Origin: VXPQ01 sp965117025
GTDB lineage: Bacteria; Bacteroidota; Rhodothermia; Rhodothermales; VXPQ01
Direction of reading: 5' to 3'
DNA: 64,000 nucleotides
NCBI GenBank assembly: GCA_965117025.1
Contig: OZ220746.1
Location: forward strand, 1-64,000
The notes below the pieces were generated by a model. That model worked only from the letters and a program-made list of their open reading frames with translations, was not told where the DNA came from and made no database searches. Position numbers and translations under genes: made by a program. Shown in pieces: positions 25,713 to 34,384 of the stretch (position 1 is the stretch's first letter; each line of letters opens with the position of its first letter).

Positions 25713-26908
25713 AACAGAGCACGCTTGCCATTCACGGGTGTATGCCGGAGCGCGGAGATGCGCCGTACTCTCCCTCGGCCCCTGCCATCGAATTGGCGGC
25801 CAGTTTCCATTACCAGCGGGCGGCCGACATGACCGCGGTCGCCAATGCGGAAATGGAGGGCTTCGTCTACCAGCGCTACGGCAACCCGACCGCGGCCGCC
25901 CTGCAACGCCAGGTGGCCGCGCTGGAAGGGGGCGACAGTGCGCTGGCGTGCAGTTCGGGCATGGCGGCCTTGCACATCGCCCTGCTTACGGCGCTCAAAG
26001 ATCGTCCCACGACCATTCTGACTGCGGAAGTGCTGTTCGGGGAGACCTTCCAGCTCCTGCAGCTCATGGAGCAGCAGGAGGTGATCACCCGGTATGCGGA
26101 TCCCTGCAACCCGGAGGCGTTCGAAGCGGCGCTCGCGCAAAGCGACACAGGATGCATCCTTGTAGAGACCGCCTCGAACCCGCTTATGAGGGTCACACCG
26201 CTGGACGCCATTTGCGCTATGGGCAAACGCCATGGCGTGCCCGTCGTGGTGGACGCCACCTTCACCACGCCCATTCTGAACCGCCCGTTCGATTTCGGCG
26301 CCGATATCGTCATGCACAGCGTCACCAAGTACCTTGCGGGTCATGCGGATGTGCTGGGCGGGGTGACGGTATGCCGGGCGCCCCATGCGGACTGGATGCA
26401 GGAACTGGGTCGCCATCTGGGCCCGAATCTGGGTCCTTTTCATTCGTTTTTGACCATGCGGGGCATCAAAACGCTGCCGCTGCGTATGGAAGAACACTCC
26501 CGGAATGCCTTGCATGTGGCGCAGGCGCTCGAAGCGCATCCCCGGGTCGGGGCGGTGCATTATCCCGGGCTCGAAAGCCACCCCGACAAGGCGGTCGCAG
26601 ACAGGTTGTTCGCCCGCGGTCCCGACGGCAATACCCTGTACGGCGGTATGGTGAGTTTCGAAATACGCGATGCGGACGAGGCGGCCGTTTTCCGGTTCGC
26701 CAATGCGCTGCAACTGGTGGTCCTGGCAACGAGTCTCGGCGATGTGCACTCGTTGATGACGCATCCGGCCACCACGACGCACAAGAATATCGGCGAAAAG
26801 CGGCGTGCGCAACTGGGTATCGGCGACAATCTGGTGCGGATTTCAGTGGGCATCGAAGACCCAGGGGACATTGCGGCGGACCTCGTGCAGGCGCTGGAGC
26901 AGATGTGA
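25709..26908 (+). CDS. trans-sulfuration family PLP enzyme (copy 2)
   Basis: A 399-residue paralogue of the preceding gene, starting MKQSTLAIHGCMPERGD within its stop (ATGA). It has YQRYGNPTAAALQRQVAALEGGDSA, CSSGMAALHIALLTAL, VETASNPLMRVTPLD, the PLP lysine in MHSVTKYLAGHADVLGG, and ATSLGDVHSLMTHPATTTHKNIGEKRRAQLGI. The GDVHSLMTHPA segment is typical of cystathionine gamma-synthase, methionine gamma-lyase and O-acylhomoserine sulfhydrylase types. The long open frame upstream of this start lies inside copy 1 and is a shadow. Tandem, coupled paralogues suggest consecutive steps or a heteromeric enzyme. Confidence 0.85.
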   Translation: MKQSTLAIHGCMPERGDAPYSPSAPAIELAASFHYQRAADMTAVANAEMEGFVYQRYGNPTAAALQRQVAALEGGDSALACSSGMAALHIALLTALKDRPTTILTAEVLFGETFQLLQLMEQQEVITRYADPCNPEAFEAALAQSDTGCILVETASNPLMRVTPLDAICAMGKRHGVPVVVDATFTTPILNRPFDFGADIVMHSVTKYLAGHADVLGGVTVCRAPHADWMQELGRHLGPNLGPFHSFLTMRGIKTLPLRMEEHSRNALHVAQALEAHPRVGAVHYPGLESHPDKAVADRLFARGPDGNTLYGGMVSFEIRDADEAAVFRFANALQLVVLATSLGDVHSLMTHPATTTHKNIGEKRRAQLGIGDNLVRISVGIEDPGDIAADLVQALEQM

Positions 26909-26947
26909 AGGGGAACTCCCCGGAGCGATAGAAAAACGAATCCAACG

Positions 26948-27418
26948 ATGATGATCCGAACCGCAGTGAGCCGAACCATAGACGCCGCCCCCGAGATGGT
27001 CTTTTCTATCGTGTCCGACATCTCCAACTACAGCAAGGCCGTGCCGCACCTGGTGCGCGTGGAGTTCCTGACTGACCAAAGGGTTGGCGTGGGAGCCCGG
27101 TTCCGGGAAACACGTGTGATGCGGAGCAGAGAAGCGACCACGGAAATCGAGGTCACCGAGTTCGTGGCGAACGAGCGAGTCCGGATGGTATCGGACGAGG
27201 GCGGGACGATCTGGGACACGGTGTTCACGGTGAACCCATTGGGTGATGGCCGCGGCACCCGGCTCGACATGGTAATGGACGCGCGTCCGTACAGGATCCT
27301 GTCGCGCCTGATGGCGCCGCTGATCAAGGGCGTCGTCACCAAGGCAATTGCGGCGGACATGGATGCCGTAAAGGCGTACTGCGAGGGCGGAGGTGTCTCC
27401 GTTTCGCAGTCGTCGTGA
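26948..27418 (+). CDS. SRPBCC (START-like) family protein
   Basis: A 156-residue protein with the polyketide cyclase/dehydrase (SRPBCC) pattern: RTIDAAPEMVFSIVSDISNYSKAVPHLVRVEFL at the N-terminus, a middle strand set with TEIEVTEFVANERVRMVSDEGGTIWDTVFTV, and a C-terminal helix SRLMAPLIKGVVTKAIAADMDAVKAYCE. No signal peptide. Members bind hydrophobic ligands; the ligand here is unknown. It precedes plsY by 190 bases in which no gene is evident. Confidence 0.75.
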   Translation: MMIRTAVSRTIDAAPEMVFSIVSDISNYSKAVPHLVRVEFLTDQRVGVGARFRETRVMRSREATTEIEVTEFVANERVRMVSDEGGTIWDTVFTVNPLGDGRGTRLDMVMDARPYRILSRLMAPLIKGVVTKAIAADMDAVKAYCEGGGVSVSQSS

Positions 27419-27608
27419 CGGGCGATCTCCACCGTTTGCACGAGGAGCTTGTGCTCCGCCGGGTTTCTCCCGTACCCCCTTCCGGAGGCTGGGATCGATG
27501 TGGTTACGCACATGCAATCATTGTCTCCATACGGCGCTTTCCGGAAACCTGCCGGGCCGTCCGGCGTGTTCATAAGTATCCGAAGCAACTCCTTGCTTTC
27601 TTCGCGTC

Positions 27609-28292
27609 ATGCTGTCTCTCGCGGTTATTCTGATTCTGAGTTATCTGGTGGGCTCCATCCCCGGCAGTGTTTGGGTGGGCCAGTGGATGCACGGCGTGGA
27701 TATCCGTTTGTACGGGAGCCGCAATGCCGGAGCGACGAACGTTTTCCGGGTGCTCGGATGGAAAGCAGGTATCCTTGCCGCGCTTGTGGATCTGGGGAAA
27801 GGACTTCTGGCTGCGGGCGTAATCGCATCGCTCCGTCTGGATATGCTTCCTGCAGGGTTCGCCGTCTGGCAAATGGAGGTGGTCGTACGGCTTCTGGCGG
27901 GCATAGCGGCGATTATAGGGCATATGTATCCGTTGTGGGCCGGTTTTCGCGGGGGCAAGGGTGTAAATACCGCCGCCGGGGTACTGTTTGCGCTGACGCC
28001 GGCAACCATGGGGATTACGCTGGCCGTTTTCCTGATCGTGCTTCTTTCCTCGCGGTACGTTTCGGTGGCGTCGATTTCGGCTGCCGCTGCGTTCCCGTCC
28101 GTGGTGGCTATCCGGCGCTATGTGTTCGACATCGAACGGGTCGATCCGAGCCTGCTTGTTTTCGGGATTGCGATCACGGTGGGCATCGTCCTTACGCACC
28201 GGACCAACATACGCCGCTTGTTCAGCGGAACGGAGAACCGGATTCGTTCCTTCCGTCCGGCGCAGGGCATGAAAGGCCGTGGCGAGTTGTAG
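27609..28292 (+). CDS. plsY: acyl-phosphate glycerol-3-phosphate acyltransferase
   Basis: Integral membrane acyltransferase making lysophosphatidate from acyl-phosphate and sn-glycerol-3-phosphate, the first acylation in phospholipid synthesis. It has 227 residues with about five membrane segments. The three PlsY motifs are visible: YLVGSIPGSVWVGQW, GSRNAGATNVFRVLGWKAG, and HMYPLWAGFRGGKGVNTAAGVL. It is followed after 12 bases by gpsA, which supplies its glycerol-3-phosphate substrate, forming a compact phospholipid pair. The C-terminal tail (about 25 residues, basic) extends beyond the usual end. Confidence 0.95.
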   Translation: MLSLAVILILSYLVGSIPGSVWVGQWMHGVDIRLYGSRNAGATNVFRVLGWKAGILAALVDLGKGLLAAGVIASLRLDMLPAGFAVWQMEVVVRLLAGIAAIIGHMYPLWAGFRGGKGVNTAAGVLFALTPATMGITLAVFLIVLLSSRYVSVASISAAAAFPSVVAIRRYVFDIERVDPSLLVFGIAITVGIVLTHRTNIRRLFSGTENRIRSFRPAQGMKGRGEL

Positions 28293-28304
28293 CGAGAGGG
28301 CGTC

Positions 28305-29312
28305 GTGGTGACCAGACGCATCGCCATGCTGGGAGCGGGTAGCTGGGGGACCGCGCTCGCTATCCTGCTTGCAAAATCGGGGCACGATGTCGTGCTCTGG
28401 GCCCGGCGCCCGGAAGCTGCCGACGCCATGCGTCGTACGCGGCGGAATCCTACCTATCTCACGAGCGCTCTGCTTCCGGACAACATTTCCATTACGTCGG
28501 ATATCCGGGAAGCCGTGCGGGACCGCGACATGTGGGTTTTCGCCATGCCTGCACAGGCCGTGCGCGCGTGCGCCATGCAGGTGAGGGGAGAGACCAGGAA
28601 CGATCTGGTCTACGTATCGGTGGCCAAGGGCATCGAAATCGGTTCGCTGTATACGACGACAAGCGTCCTCGCCGATGTGCTGCGGTCCGTGCCCCCGGGG
28701 CGGCTGGGAGTGCTGTCGGGTCCCAGTCACGCCGAGGAAGTGGCGGAGGAGAAGCCTACCACGGTGGTGGCTGCCGCCCGTTCCGAGGATACGGTCGCCG
28801 AAATACAGTCCGTCTTCGCCGCGCCGCGCTTCCGGGTGTACCGAAACCCCGACTTGCCGGGCGTCGAGATCGCCGGTTCCGTAAAGAATGTCATGGCGCT
28901 GGCGGCCGGGATCGGGGACGGGCTCGGGTATGGCGACAACACCAAATCCGCCATCGTGACGCGCGGGCTGGCGGAAATCCAGCGGCTGGGCCTTGCGATG
29001 GGGGCCAGGGAGAGCACCTTTGCGGGTCTTGCCGGGCTCGGCGATCTGGTGGTTACCTGTATGAGCCGGTATAGCCGCAACCGGTATGTCGGAGAGCGCA
29101 TCGGTCAGGGCACGAGCCCGGAAGCCATCCAGCAGGAAATGAACATGGTGGCGGAAGGTATGAGCACGGCTGATTCGGTGTACCGGCTTGCAGCCCGGCA
29201 CGATGTCGAGATGCCGATCACTGAAGCCGTCTACCGCATTCTTTTCGAGGGGATGACGCCCCGGGACGCTGTCGAGGGACTCATGGCGCGGGGGTTGAAG
29301 GAGGAGGGGTAG
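28305..29312 (+). CDS. gpsA: glycerol-3-phosphate dehydrogenase [NAD(P)+]
   Basis: Reduces dihydroxyacetone phosphate to sn-glycerol-3-phosphate; 335 residues. Rossmann motif MLGAGSWGTALAILLAKSGHDVVLWARR, then GPSHAEEVAEEKPTTVVAA, the catalytic lysine region AGSVKNVMALAAGIGDGLGYGDNTKSAIVTRGLAEI, and GLAGLGDLVVTCMSRYSRNRYVGERIGQG. GTG start at 28305 (a second GTG follows immediately), with GAGAGGG upstream. Coupled to plsY. Confidence 0.96.
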   Translation: MVTRRIAMLGAGSWGTALAILLAKSGHDVVLWARRPEAADAMRRTRRNPTYLTSALLPDNISITSDIREAVRDRDMWVFAMPAQAVRACAMQVRGETRNDLVYVSVAKGIEIGSLYTTTSVLADVLRSVPPGRLGVLSGPSHAEEVAEEKPTTVVAAARSEDTVAEIQSVFAAPRFRVYRNPDLPGVEIAGSVKNVMALAAGIGDGLGYGDNTKSAIVTRGLAEIQRLGLAMGARESTFAGLAGLGDLVVTCMSRYSRNRYVGERIGQGTSPEAIQQEMNMVAEGMSTADSVYRLAARHDVEMPITEAVYRILFEGMTPRDAVEGLMARGLKEEG

Positions 29313-29327
29313 GGGGTTGATAATTGA

Positions 29328-29636
29328 TCACACTTGCTGTAGCACGGAGGCAGGCACGTAGCTTGACGAGTAGCTGTCAAGCACCCCGTCTGCCTTGAGT
29401 TCGGATATGCCATTCGCTACGGACGGCCTCGAAAGGTGTAGCGCATCGGCCAGGCAATCCATCGAATAGGCTATTCCGTGTCCGCGGTCGTTGCGGCACC
29501 GGCGCTCCTCAAGCAGGAACGCAAGGACGCGCAAGGTTGATTTCTGGTATCGCCTGGACCATAGCGCCCGAATAATCTGATCATCCGTCTTTTGTGATTG
29601 TGATGCGAGATAGTAATAGGTTGTGGTTCTTGCCAT
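29328..29636 (-). CDS. small winged-helix / HTH transcriptional regulator (putative)
   Basis: A 102-residue basic protein. Residues about 60-90 (SMDCLADALHLSRPSVANGISELKADGVL) fit a winged helix-turn-helix of the Crp/MarR-like style, in which an LxLSRxSVxxxIxxLxxxG recognition helix is typical. The first 55 residues (RTTTYYYLASQSQKTDDQIIRALWSRRYQKSTLRVLAFLLEE) are helical and lack a recognised ligand domain. Start ATG at 29636 is preferred over an upstream in-frame ATG (29702), as the extra residues look uncharacteristic. It is transcribed divergently from the sensor-regulator gene across a 287-base AT-rich region with operator-like repeats, so it may control that gene. Confidence 0.6.
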   Translation of the reverse strand: MARTTTYYYLASQSQKTDDQIIRALWSRRYQKSTLRVLAFLLEERRCRNDRGHGIAYSMDCLADALHLSRPSVANGISELKADGVLDSYSSSYVPASVLQQV

Positions 29637-29727
29637 TTTACAGGATTGGGACTTCGAGTGGATTTTTGCAACCGGCAGCGCGCATAATCTCAGGCGATGC
29701 AATACAGGTTATCTAACCGGGCTTGAT

Positions 29728-29769
29728 TATAACGCTCATCCCGTTGCAATGATTTGGTATAGCGCTCAT
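29728..29769. promoter_or_regulatory. 12-bp direct repeats, candidate regulator sites
   Basis: TATAACGCTCAT (29728-29739) and TATAGCGCTCAT (29758-29769) share 11 of 12 bases and begin exactly 30 bp apart, about three helical turns, on the same face of DNA. They lie between the divergent winged-helix gene and the sensor-regulator fusion gene. Direct repeats in phase are what OmpR-family DNA-binding domains usually recognise. The repeats are seen; the binding protein is inferred. Confidence 0.45.
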
Positions 29770-29773
29770 AATC

Positions 29774-29793
29774 ATACACATATTATTGTGTAT
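29774..29793. promoter_or_regulatory. inverted repeat ATACACA-N6-TGTGTAT, candidate operator
   Basis: Perfect 7-bp arms separated by TATTAT, immediately after the second direct repeat and about 130 bases upstream of the sensor-regulator start. Suited to a dimeric helix-turn-helix protein such as the divergent small regulator. Function is inferred. Confidence 0.4.
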
Positions 29794-29923
29794 ATATCGT
29801 GAGTATTAAAAATTAATTAGTGTTATTTGCGTGTGTGTTTATCACTATTGTCCAATGGAGAGTTATACTCCAAACTAACGCACACGCCATGTTGAACAGT
29901 GAACGATTACGAATGGGAATTAC

Positions 29924-32275
29924 ATGAATCATTTTGACGAATCAGGACGGGCGAACGAGGTGCTTCCCGAGCGCATCTCCCGACTGTGTGCGGCCATGCT
30001 GCAAATCGGCGCAAGCCTCGAACTGGACATTATTCTGCGAGAGATCGTCGAGAACGCCTGTGAACTGGCGTATGCCCGCTACGGCATTATTACGACCACC
30101 GATGTGACAGGAAAAGTTGAGGATGTGGTCATGTCCGGCTTTACCTCGGAGGAGCGTCAGCAAATGCTGGACTGGACCGACGGTCCCCGGCTCTTCGAAC
30201 ACTTTCGGGAACTGCCCGGAGTCCTGCGTTTGACAGACCTGCCTGCCTATGTCGACTCACTGGGCTATTCGGTGGATCTGATGCGCTCAAAGACGTTTCT
30301 GGGCACTCCGATGTATCATAGAGGCCAGTATGTCGGCAATTTTTTTCTCAGCGGCAAGCAGAACGGAACGGAATTCACAAGCGAGGACGAAGAGATTCTG
30401 GTGATATTTGCGTCACAAGCAGCGATGGCTATTGCCAATGCCCAAACCCACCGCCTCGAGCAGCGAGCCCGGGCAGATCTGGAAGCCCTGGTAGACACCT
30501 CGCCTGTGGGTGTCGTCGTCTTCAATACCAGGACAGGCCATCTCGTACTGTTAAATCAGGAAGCGAGGCGGCTGGCCGAAGGCATACATCTGCCGGATCG
30601 CACGGAGGAGCAGCTACTGGATATAGTAACATGCCGGCGATCCGATGGGCGGGAGGTTACGTTTGGCGAATACATGGCGTCACTCAATTCCGGCAATACC
30701 GAGAAGGTGCGCGCAGAAGCGGTCGAGCTTTCAGTCGGCGACAGTCGGAATATCAAAATACTGATTAACGCCACGCCGATTCACTCCGTCGACGGGATAA
30801 CCGAATCATTGGTCGTCACCATGCAGGACCTGGCGCCGCTGGAGGAGCTTGAGCGGTTGCGGGCCGAGTTTCTCAGCATGGTGAGCCACGAGTTGCGGGC
30901 TCCGCTGACCTCTATCAAGGGTTCGGTCGCCACCGTACTGGAAGATATTGAGGTGCTGAGCCGGGACGAAATACTTCAGTTTTTCCGGATCATCAATGAG
31001 CAGACCAATCATATGCGAAGCCTGATCGGGGACCTCCTGGATAACGCCCGCATCGATACGGGTACGTTATCGGTTCTTCCCGAGCCTTCGGAAGTGTCCG
31101 ATCTTGTGGAACAGGCAAGAACCTCTTTCCTGAGCGGGGGCAACCAGCATACCATGCTCATCGACCTTCCGATGAAATTGCCCCGCATAATGGCCGACAG
31201 CCGGCGCATCGTCCAGGTGCTGCATAATCTCTTCTCGAATGCGGCCAGGAACTCTCCCGTGTCGTCACCTATCAATGTGGCTGCGCACCAGGAGGGCTCT
31301 CACGTCATGATTTCCGTCTCTGACGAGGGCAGGGGCGTGCCCCCGAACTTGCTGCCAAGTCTATTCGAGAAATACACCGGATTCAATAAAGATGCAGAGC
31401 AAGGAATCGAAGGGTTCGGCCTGGGGCTTGCGATCTGCAAGGGACTGGTAGAGGCCCATGGCGGGCGAATCTGGGCCGAGAGCGACGGCGTCGGTCTGGG
31501 TGCACGGTTCACGTTCACGATTCCGGTAGCCGAGGAAACCATCGCCGGTGACGCAGTCCTGAATAACCGCTCCGAAAAGTCCCAAACCGCATCCGAGTCG
31601 GTGCGCATTCTCGTAGTGGACGATGATCAGAAGGCGCTTCGCTACATCCGGGACATTCTTACGTCGGCGGGCTACTTCCCAATCGTTACCGACAACCCTC
31701 GGGAGCTGGCCCGAATTATAAGAATGGAAAAACCCGAGCTGGTCTTGTTGGATTTAATTTTTCCCGGAACAGATGGCATCAAGTTGATGGAGAGCGTGTC
31801 TGAGTTGGCCGATCAGCCGGTCATCTTTCTGTCCGCCTATAGAAGGGACGAGACCATTGTGCGAGCCCTGGAGATCGGGGCCGTCGACTACATTGTTAAA
31901 CCGTTCTCGCCCAATGAGCTTACGGCGAGAATCCGGTTGGCCCTGCGAAGGAGGGCCGAGTCGGATATTTTTGTGCTGAAGGATCTCTGTATTGATTACG
32001 ACCAGCACCGCGTGACCGTGGCGGATCGTACGATACACCTGACCTCCACTGAGTACAGACTATTGCGGGTGTTATCGCTTAATGTGGGGAAAGTAGTGAC
32101 ATATGACAAGTTGATTCGCCTGGTGTGGAGCAGCCGCACCAACGCAGGCATGGGGGATGTGCGCACTTTCGTGAAGACGCTTCGTCGCAAGCTGGGCGAT
32201 GATCCTGCCGAGCCGAACTATATTCTGAACGTGCGAGGGGTCGGATATAAAATGTATCTGCCGGACGACCGTTAA
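29924..32275 (+). CDS. GAF-PAS histidine kinase fused to OmpR-type response regulator
   Basis: A 783-residue soluble protein combining a complete two-component pathway in one chain. Order: GAF domain (about 15-170, LCAAMLQIGASLELDIILREIVENA to ASQAAMAIANAQ), PAS-like domain (about 185-300, LVDTSPVGVVVFNTRTGHLV), HisKA with phospho-acceptor H322 in FLSMVSHELRAPLTSIKG, HATPase with NLFSNAARNSP (N box) and GFGLGLAICKGLVEAHGG (G boxes), receiver domain (VRILVVDDDQKALRYI, phospho-acceptor D610 in LVLLDLIFPGTDG, conserved K in DYIVKPFSPNEL), and an OmpR/PhoB winged helix (LTSTEYRLLRVLSLNVGKVVTYDKLI ... VRGVGYKMYLPD). No membrane segment, so the signal is cytosolic. The input is unknown; autoregulation of the divergent promoter is plausible. 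Confidence 0.92.
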   Translation: MNHFDESGRANEVLPERISRLCAAMLQIGASLELDIILREIVENACELAYARYGIITTTDVTGKVEDVVMSGFTSEERQQMLDWTDGPRLFEHFRELPGVLRLTDLPAYVDSLGYSVDLMRSKTFLGTPMYHRGQYVGNFFLSGKQNGTEFTSEDEEILVIFASQAAMAIANAQTHRLEQRARADLEALVDTSPVGVVVFNTRTGHLVLLNQEARRLAEGIHLPDRTEEQLLDIVTCRRSDGREVTFGEYMASLNSGNTEKVRAEAVELSVGDSRNIKILINATPIHSVDGITESLVVTMQDLAPLEELERLRAEFLSMVSHELRAPLTSIKGSVATVLEDIEVLSRDEILQFFRIINEQTNHMRSLIGDLLDNARIDTGTLSVLPEPSEVSDLVEQARTSFLSGGNQHTMLIDLPMKLPRIMADSRRIVQVLHNLFSNAARNSPVSSPINVAAHQEGSHVMISVSDEGRGVPPNLLPSLFEKYTGFNKDAEQGIEGFGLGLAICKGLVEAHGGRIWAESDGVGLGARFTFTIPVAEETIAGDAVLNNRSEKSQTASESVRILVVDDDQKALRYIRDILTSAGYFPIVTDNPRELARIIRMEKPELVLLDLIFPGTDGIKLMESVSELADQPVIFLSAYRRDETIVRALEIGAVDYIVKPFSPNELTARIRLALRRRAESDIFVLKDLCIDYDQHRVTVADRTIHLTSTEYRLLRVLSLNVGKVVTYDKLIRLVWSSRTNAGMGDVRTFVKTLRRKLGDDPAEPNYILNVRGVGYKMYLPDDR

Positions 32276-32383
32276 GGAATCTGAAGCAGGGCAGCGTGAG
32301 GCGATGACGAAGACGGCAAAAAAGTCAGGTACGCTTCTCTCAGGCTCGTAAATCCGGAAACGTAAACAATCCTCCGACAAGTC

Positions 32384-32599
32384 ATGACTATGACAAGTAA
32401 CCGATACGAGGTGTACAGGGACAGCGAAAAAAAATGGCGCTGGCGTCTCATAGTTCCTCGTGACGGGATCGTTGCCACTTCCCGTCAGGGGTTCGACACA
32501 AGGGACAACTGCGTGCGACAAATACGCCTGGTGCGATCGAACGCGCATTCGCCGGTGTATGACATATCTGCGGCGGACCCCATTCTGGCTTCCTTCTGA
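32384..32599 (+). CDS. DUF1508 (YegP-like) small protein
   Basis: A 71-residue protein with one DUF1508 repeat: RYEVYRDSEKKWRWRLIVPRDGIVATSRQGFDTRDNCVRQIRLVRSNA. The pattern (F/Y)E(V/I)Y.D..G.WRWRL...NG.I...S..GY..K..C...I..V is the family signature; E. coli YegP has two such repeats. Function of the family is unknown. It lies 108 bases after the sensor-regulator gene on the same strand and could be co-transcribed. Confidence 0.75.
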   Translation: MTMTSNRYEVYRDSEKKWRWRLIVPRDGIVATSRQGFDTRDNCVRQIRLVRSNAHSPVYDISAADPILASF

Positions 32600-33022
32600 T
32601 CCGGCTCCTTTATAGCGTTATTTCCGTGTCTATTGGGGATTACATGGAAAAGTTGCCAAAGGGCTTCGCAGTCGGTCGCTGTCCAAACATGGCGTGCAGG
32701 TTGTTTGGAGCCTGATATTTCATTATAAAAACACTGATTAATGCTCAATTACTATGCAATCTACACAATACTCTGCATATAATTATGGTGAGGGCCGGGG
32801 CGCCCCATGACGGAGTGCATGCGGTCAGGCTGAGCCGCTGCCCCTGTGTGCACACCGGAGAGTAAGGCTGAGGCAGGTGAAGCGGTCAGGCAGGTAGCCG
32901 GACCGGAGCCGAAGAAGTAAACGGACACTTGGCAACTTAATGTATATAGTTTCCGAATGAAAGCCTCTGCCTAAGACAGCATAACCCGGCGTGGCAGTGC
33001 CCTTGAATCTGCGAAAAAGACT
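32600..33022 (+). other. 423-base intergenic region with GC-rich island
   Basis: No gene is evident. An AT-rich stretch (about 32710-32790) is followed by a GC-rich block (32791-32925) containing the palindromes GGGGCGCCCC (32797-32806) and GTGTGCACAC, plus a direct repeat GCGGTCAGGC at 32821-32830 and 32882-32891, each followed a few bases on by AGCCG. This could be a structured 5' leader of the Cache-like gene or a small RNA; no known riboswitch consensus was recognised. Confidence 0.35.
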
Positions 33023-34384
33023 ATGTACAAGACTATGAAGGCTGTAACGTCGATGTTTTTTGGAGGTGTGTTGGCATTAGCCAGTGTATTATCCGGTGTG
33101 GATACTGCCTTTGCGCAGTTGGATGACGTCTGTCCGAGGCCGGCTGAGTTTCCGGCCGTGGACCCGAACGCGGCAACGGCTGAAAAGGTGGAAAATGGCG
33201 AGGCCACCCTGACGGAATTCGTCACCGATTATTTCACGTACGCTCTGCAAATCAGCAGATCTCCGCTGGCGGCCGGCTACCTCGGATGCGCTTTGACGCA
33301 TGAGGGCCCCTGGAATTACGGCTCTACCTACATTGCTACCATGACCCCCATAGGCACCCTGGTGCTGCACGGGAAGGATATACTTTTGTCGGGGGGAGTG
33401 GTCGACTCTACTATGCTTCAGACGGTCAGCGAGGCAGCTGCTGTGGTGCCATTTGGCAATACTTTCACGTTTGAGGGCGACGACGGCTACGCGCTCTCTT
33501 ACTTTAATCCCGACGGCAGCCCGGCTTTCCTGACCGCCGGTCTCGATATCAGGGAAGAACATCTCGTGGAAGATGCCGTCGATCCCGGTGATCCCCCCGC
33601 CGTAACGGCCCGCGATGTGACGGACCGCAAGACCCTGAAGGCCTTCGTGAACGGGGCGTATGATTACTTGCTGGGACTCTATGAAACAGAAGGATTTGAC
33701 GCCACCCTTCGAGTAAGGAGGATATTCCGGGATACGACGGGATACTGGAGGCACGGTCCCACGTACCTCTTTGTCATGGATCTCGCCGGCTACACGTTCT
33801 TTCACGGAGCGTTTCCGGAGAAATACGAGCTTCAGACTCCCACGAATACCCTCAGGGACGCCGTTACCGGAGAGCTCATTCTTCCGAAGATTATCGAGGC
33901 GGCGACCAGCAACGAAGAGGGAGGCTTCGCCGAATATCATTTCGACAATCCCGACGATGACACCGACAGCGCCGACATACCCAAGGTGACCTTCGCCCGC
34001 AAGTATGAGGTTACCTATACCCTCCCCGATGGTAACCCGGCATCCCTTACAGCCGTCGTGGGCGCCGGCATATATGAGGATGAGGTGACGTCGGTCGAGC
34101 CTGTGGACGGAGAAATCCCTGCGGCCTTCGCACTGGAGCAGAACTATCCGAACCCGTTCAATCCCTCCACGACGATCGGGTTTTCGCTCGAGCGGGCGCA
34201 GGCCATCACGCTTACGGTCTATGACGTACTCGGTCGCGAGGTTCGCGTGCTGGCCGACGGCGTGCAGCCGGCAGGCCGCTACAGCGTTTCGTTCGATGGA
34301 GCAGGTCTGGCCGGGGGGACGTACCTGTACGTGCTGCGCACCGGGCAGAATATCTCTGCGAAGAAGATGACCCTGCTCAAGTAA
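33023..34384 (+). CDS. secreted Cache-like domain protein with type IX sorting domain
   Basis: A 453-residue exported protein. Signal peptide MYKTMKAVTSMFFGGVLALASVLSGVDTAFAQ (alternative start at the second Met). Two related regions follow (about 55-185 and 195-350), each with a helix then sensor-type strands; the second, GYWRHGPTYLFVMDLAGYTFFHGAFPEKYELQTPTNTLRDAVTG, and the first, GPWNYGSTYIATMTPIGTLVLHGKDI, resemble single-Cache ligand-binding domains normally found in chemoreceptors and kinases. No transmembrane or signalling domain follows. The C-terminal 80 residues are the sorting module (LEQNYPNPFNPSTTIGFSL ... GGTYLYVLRTGQNISAKKMTLLK). It is thus an extracellular small-molecule-binding protein, ligand unknown. 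Confidence 0.78.
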   Translation: MYKTMKAVTSMFFGGVLALASVLSGVDTAFAQLDDVCPRPAEFPAVDPNAATAEKVENGEATLTEFVTDYFTYALQISRSPLAAGYLGCALTHEGPWNYGSTYIATMTPIGTLVLHGKDILLSGGVVDSTMLQTVSEAAAVVPFGNTFTFEGDDGYALSYFNPDGSPAFLTAGLDIREEHLVEDAVDPGDPPAVTARDVTDRKTLKAFVNGAYDYLLGLYETEGFDATLRVRRIFRDTTGYWRHGPTYLFVMDLAGYTFFHGAFPEKYELQTPTNTLRDAVTGELILPKIIEAATSNEEGGFAEYHFDNPDDDTDSADIPKVTFARKYEVTYTLPDGNPASLTAVVGAGIYEDEVTSVEPVDGEIPAAFALEQNYPNPFNPSTTIGFSLERAQAITLTVYDVLGREVRVLADGVQPAGRYSVSFDGAGLAGGTYLYVLRTGQNISAKKMTLLK

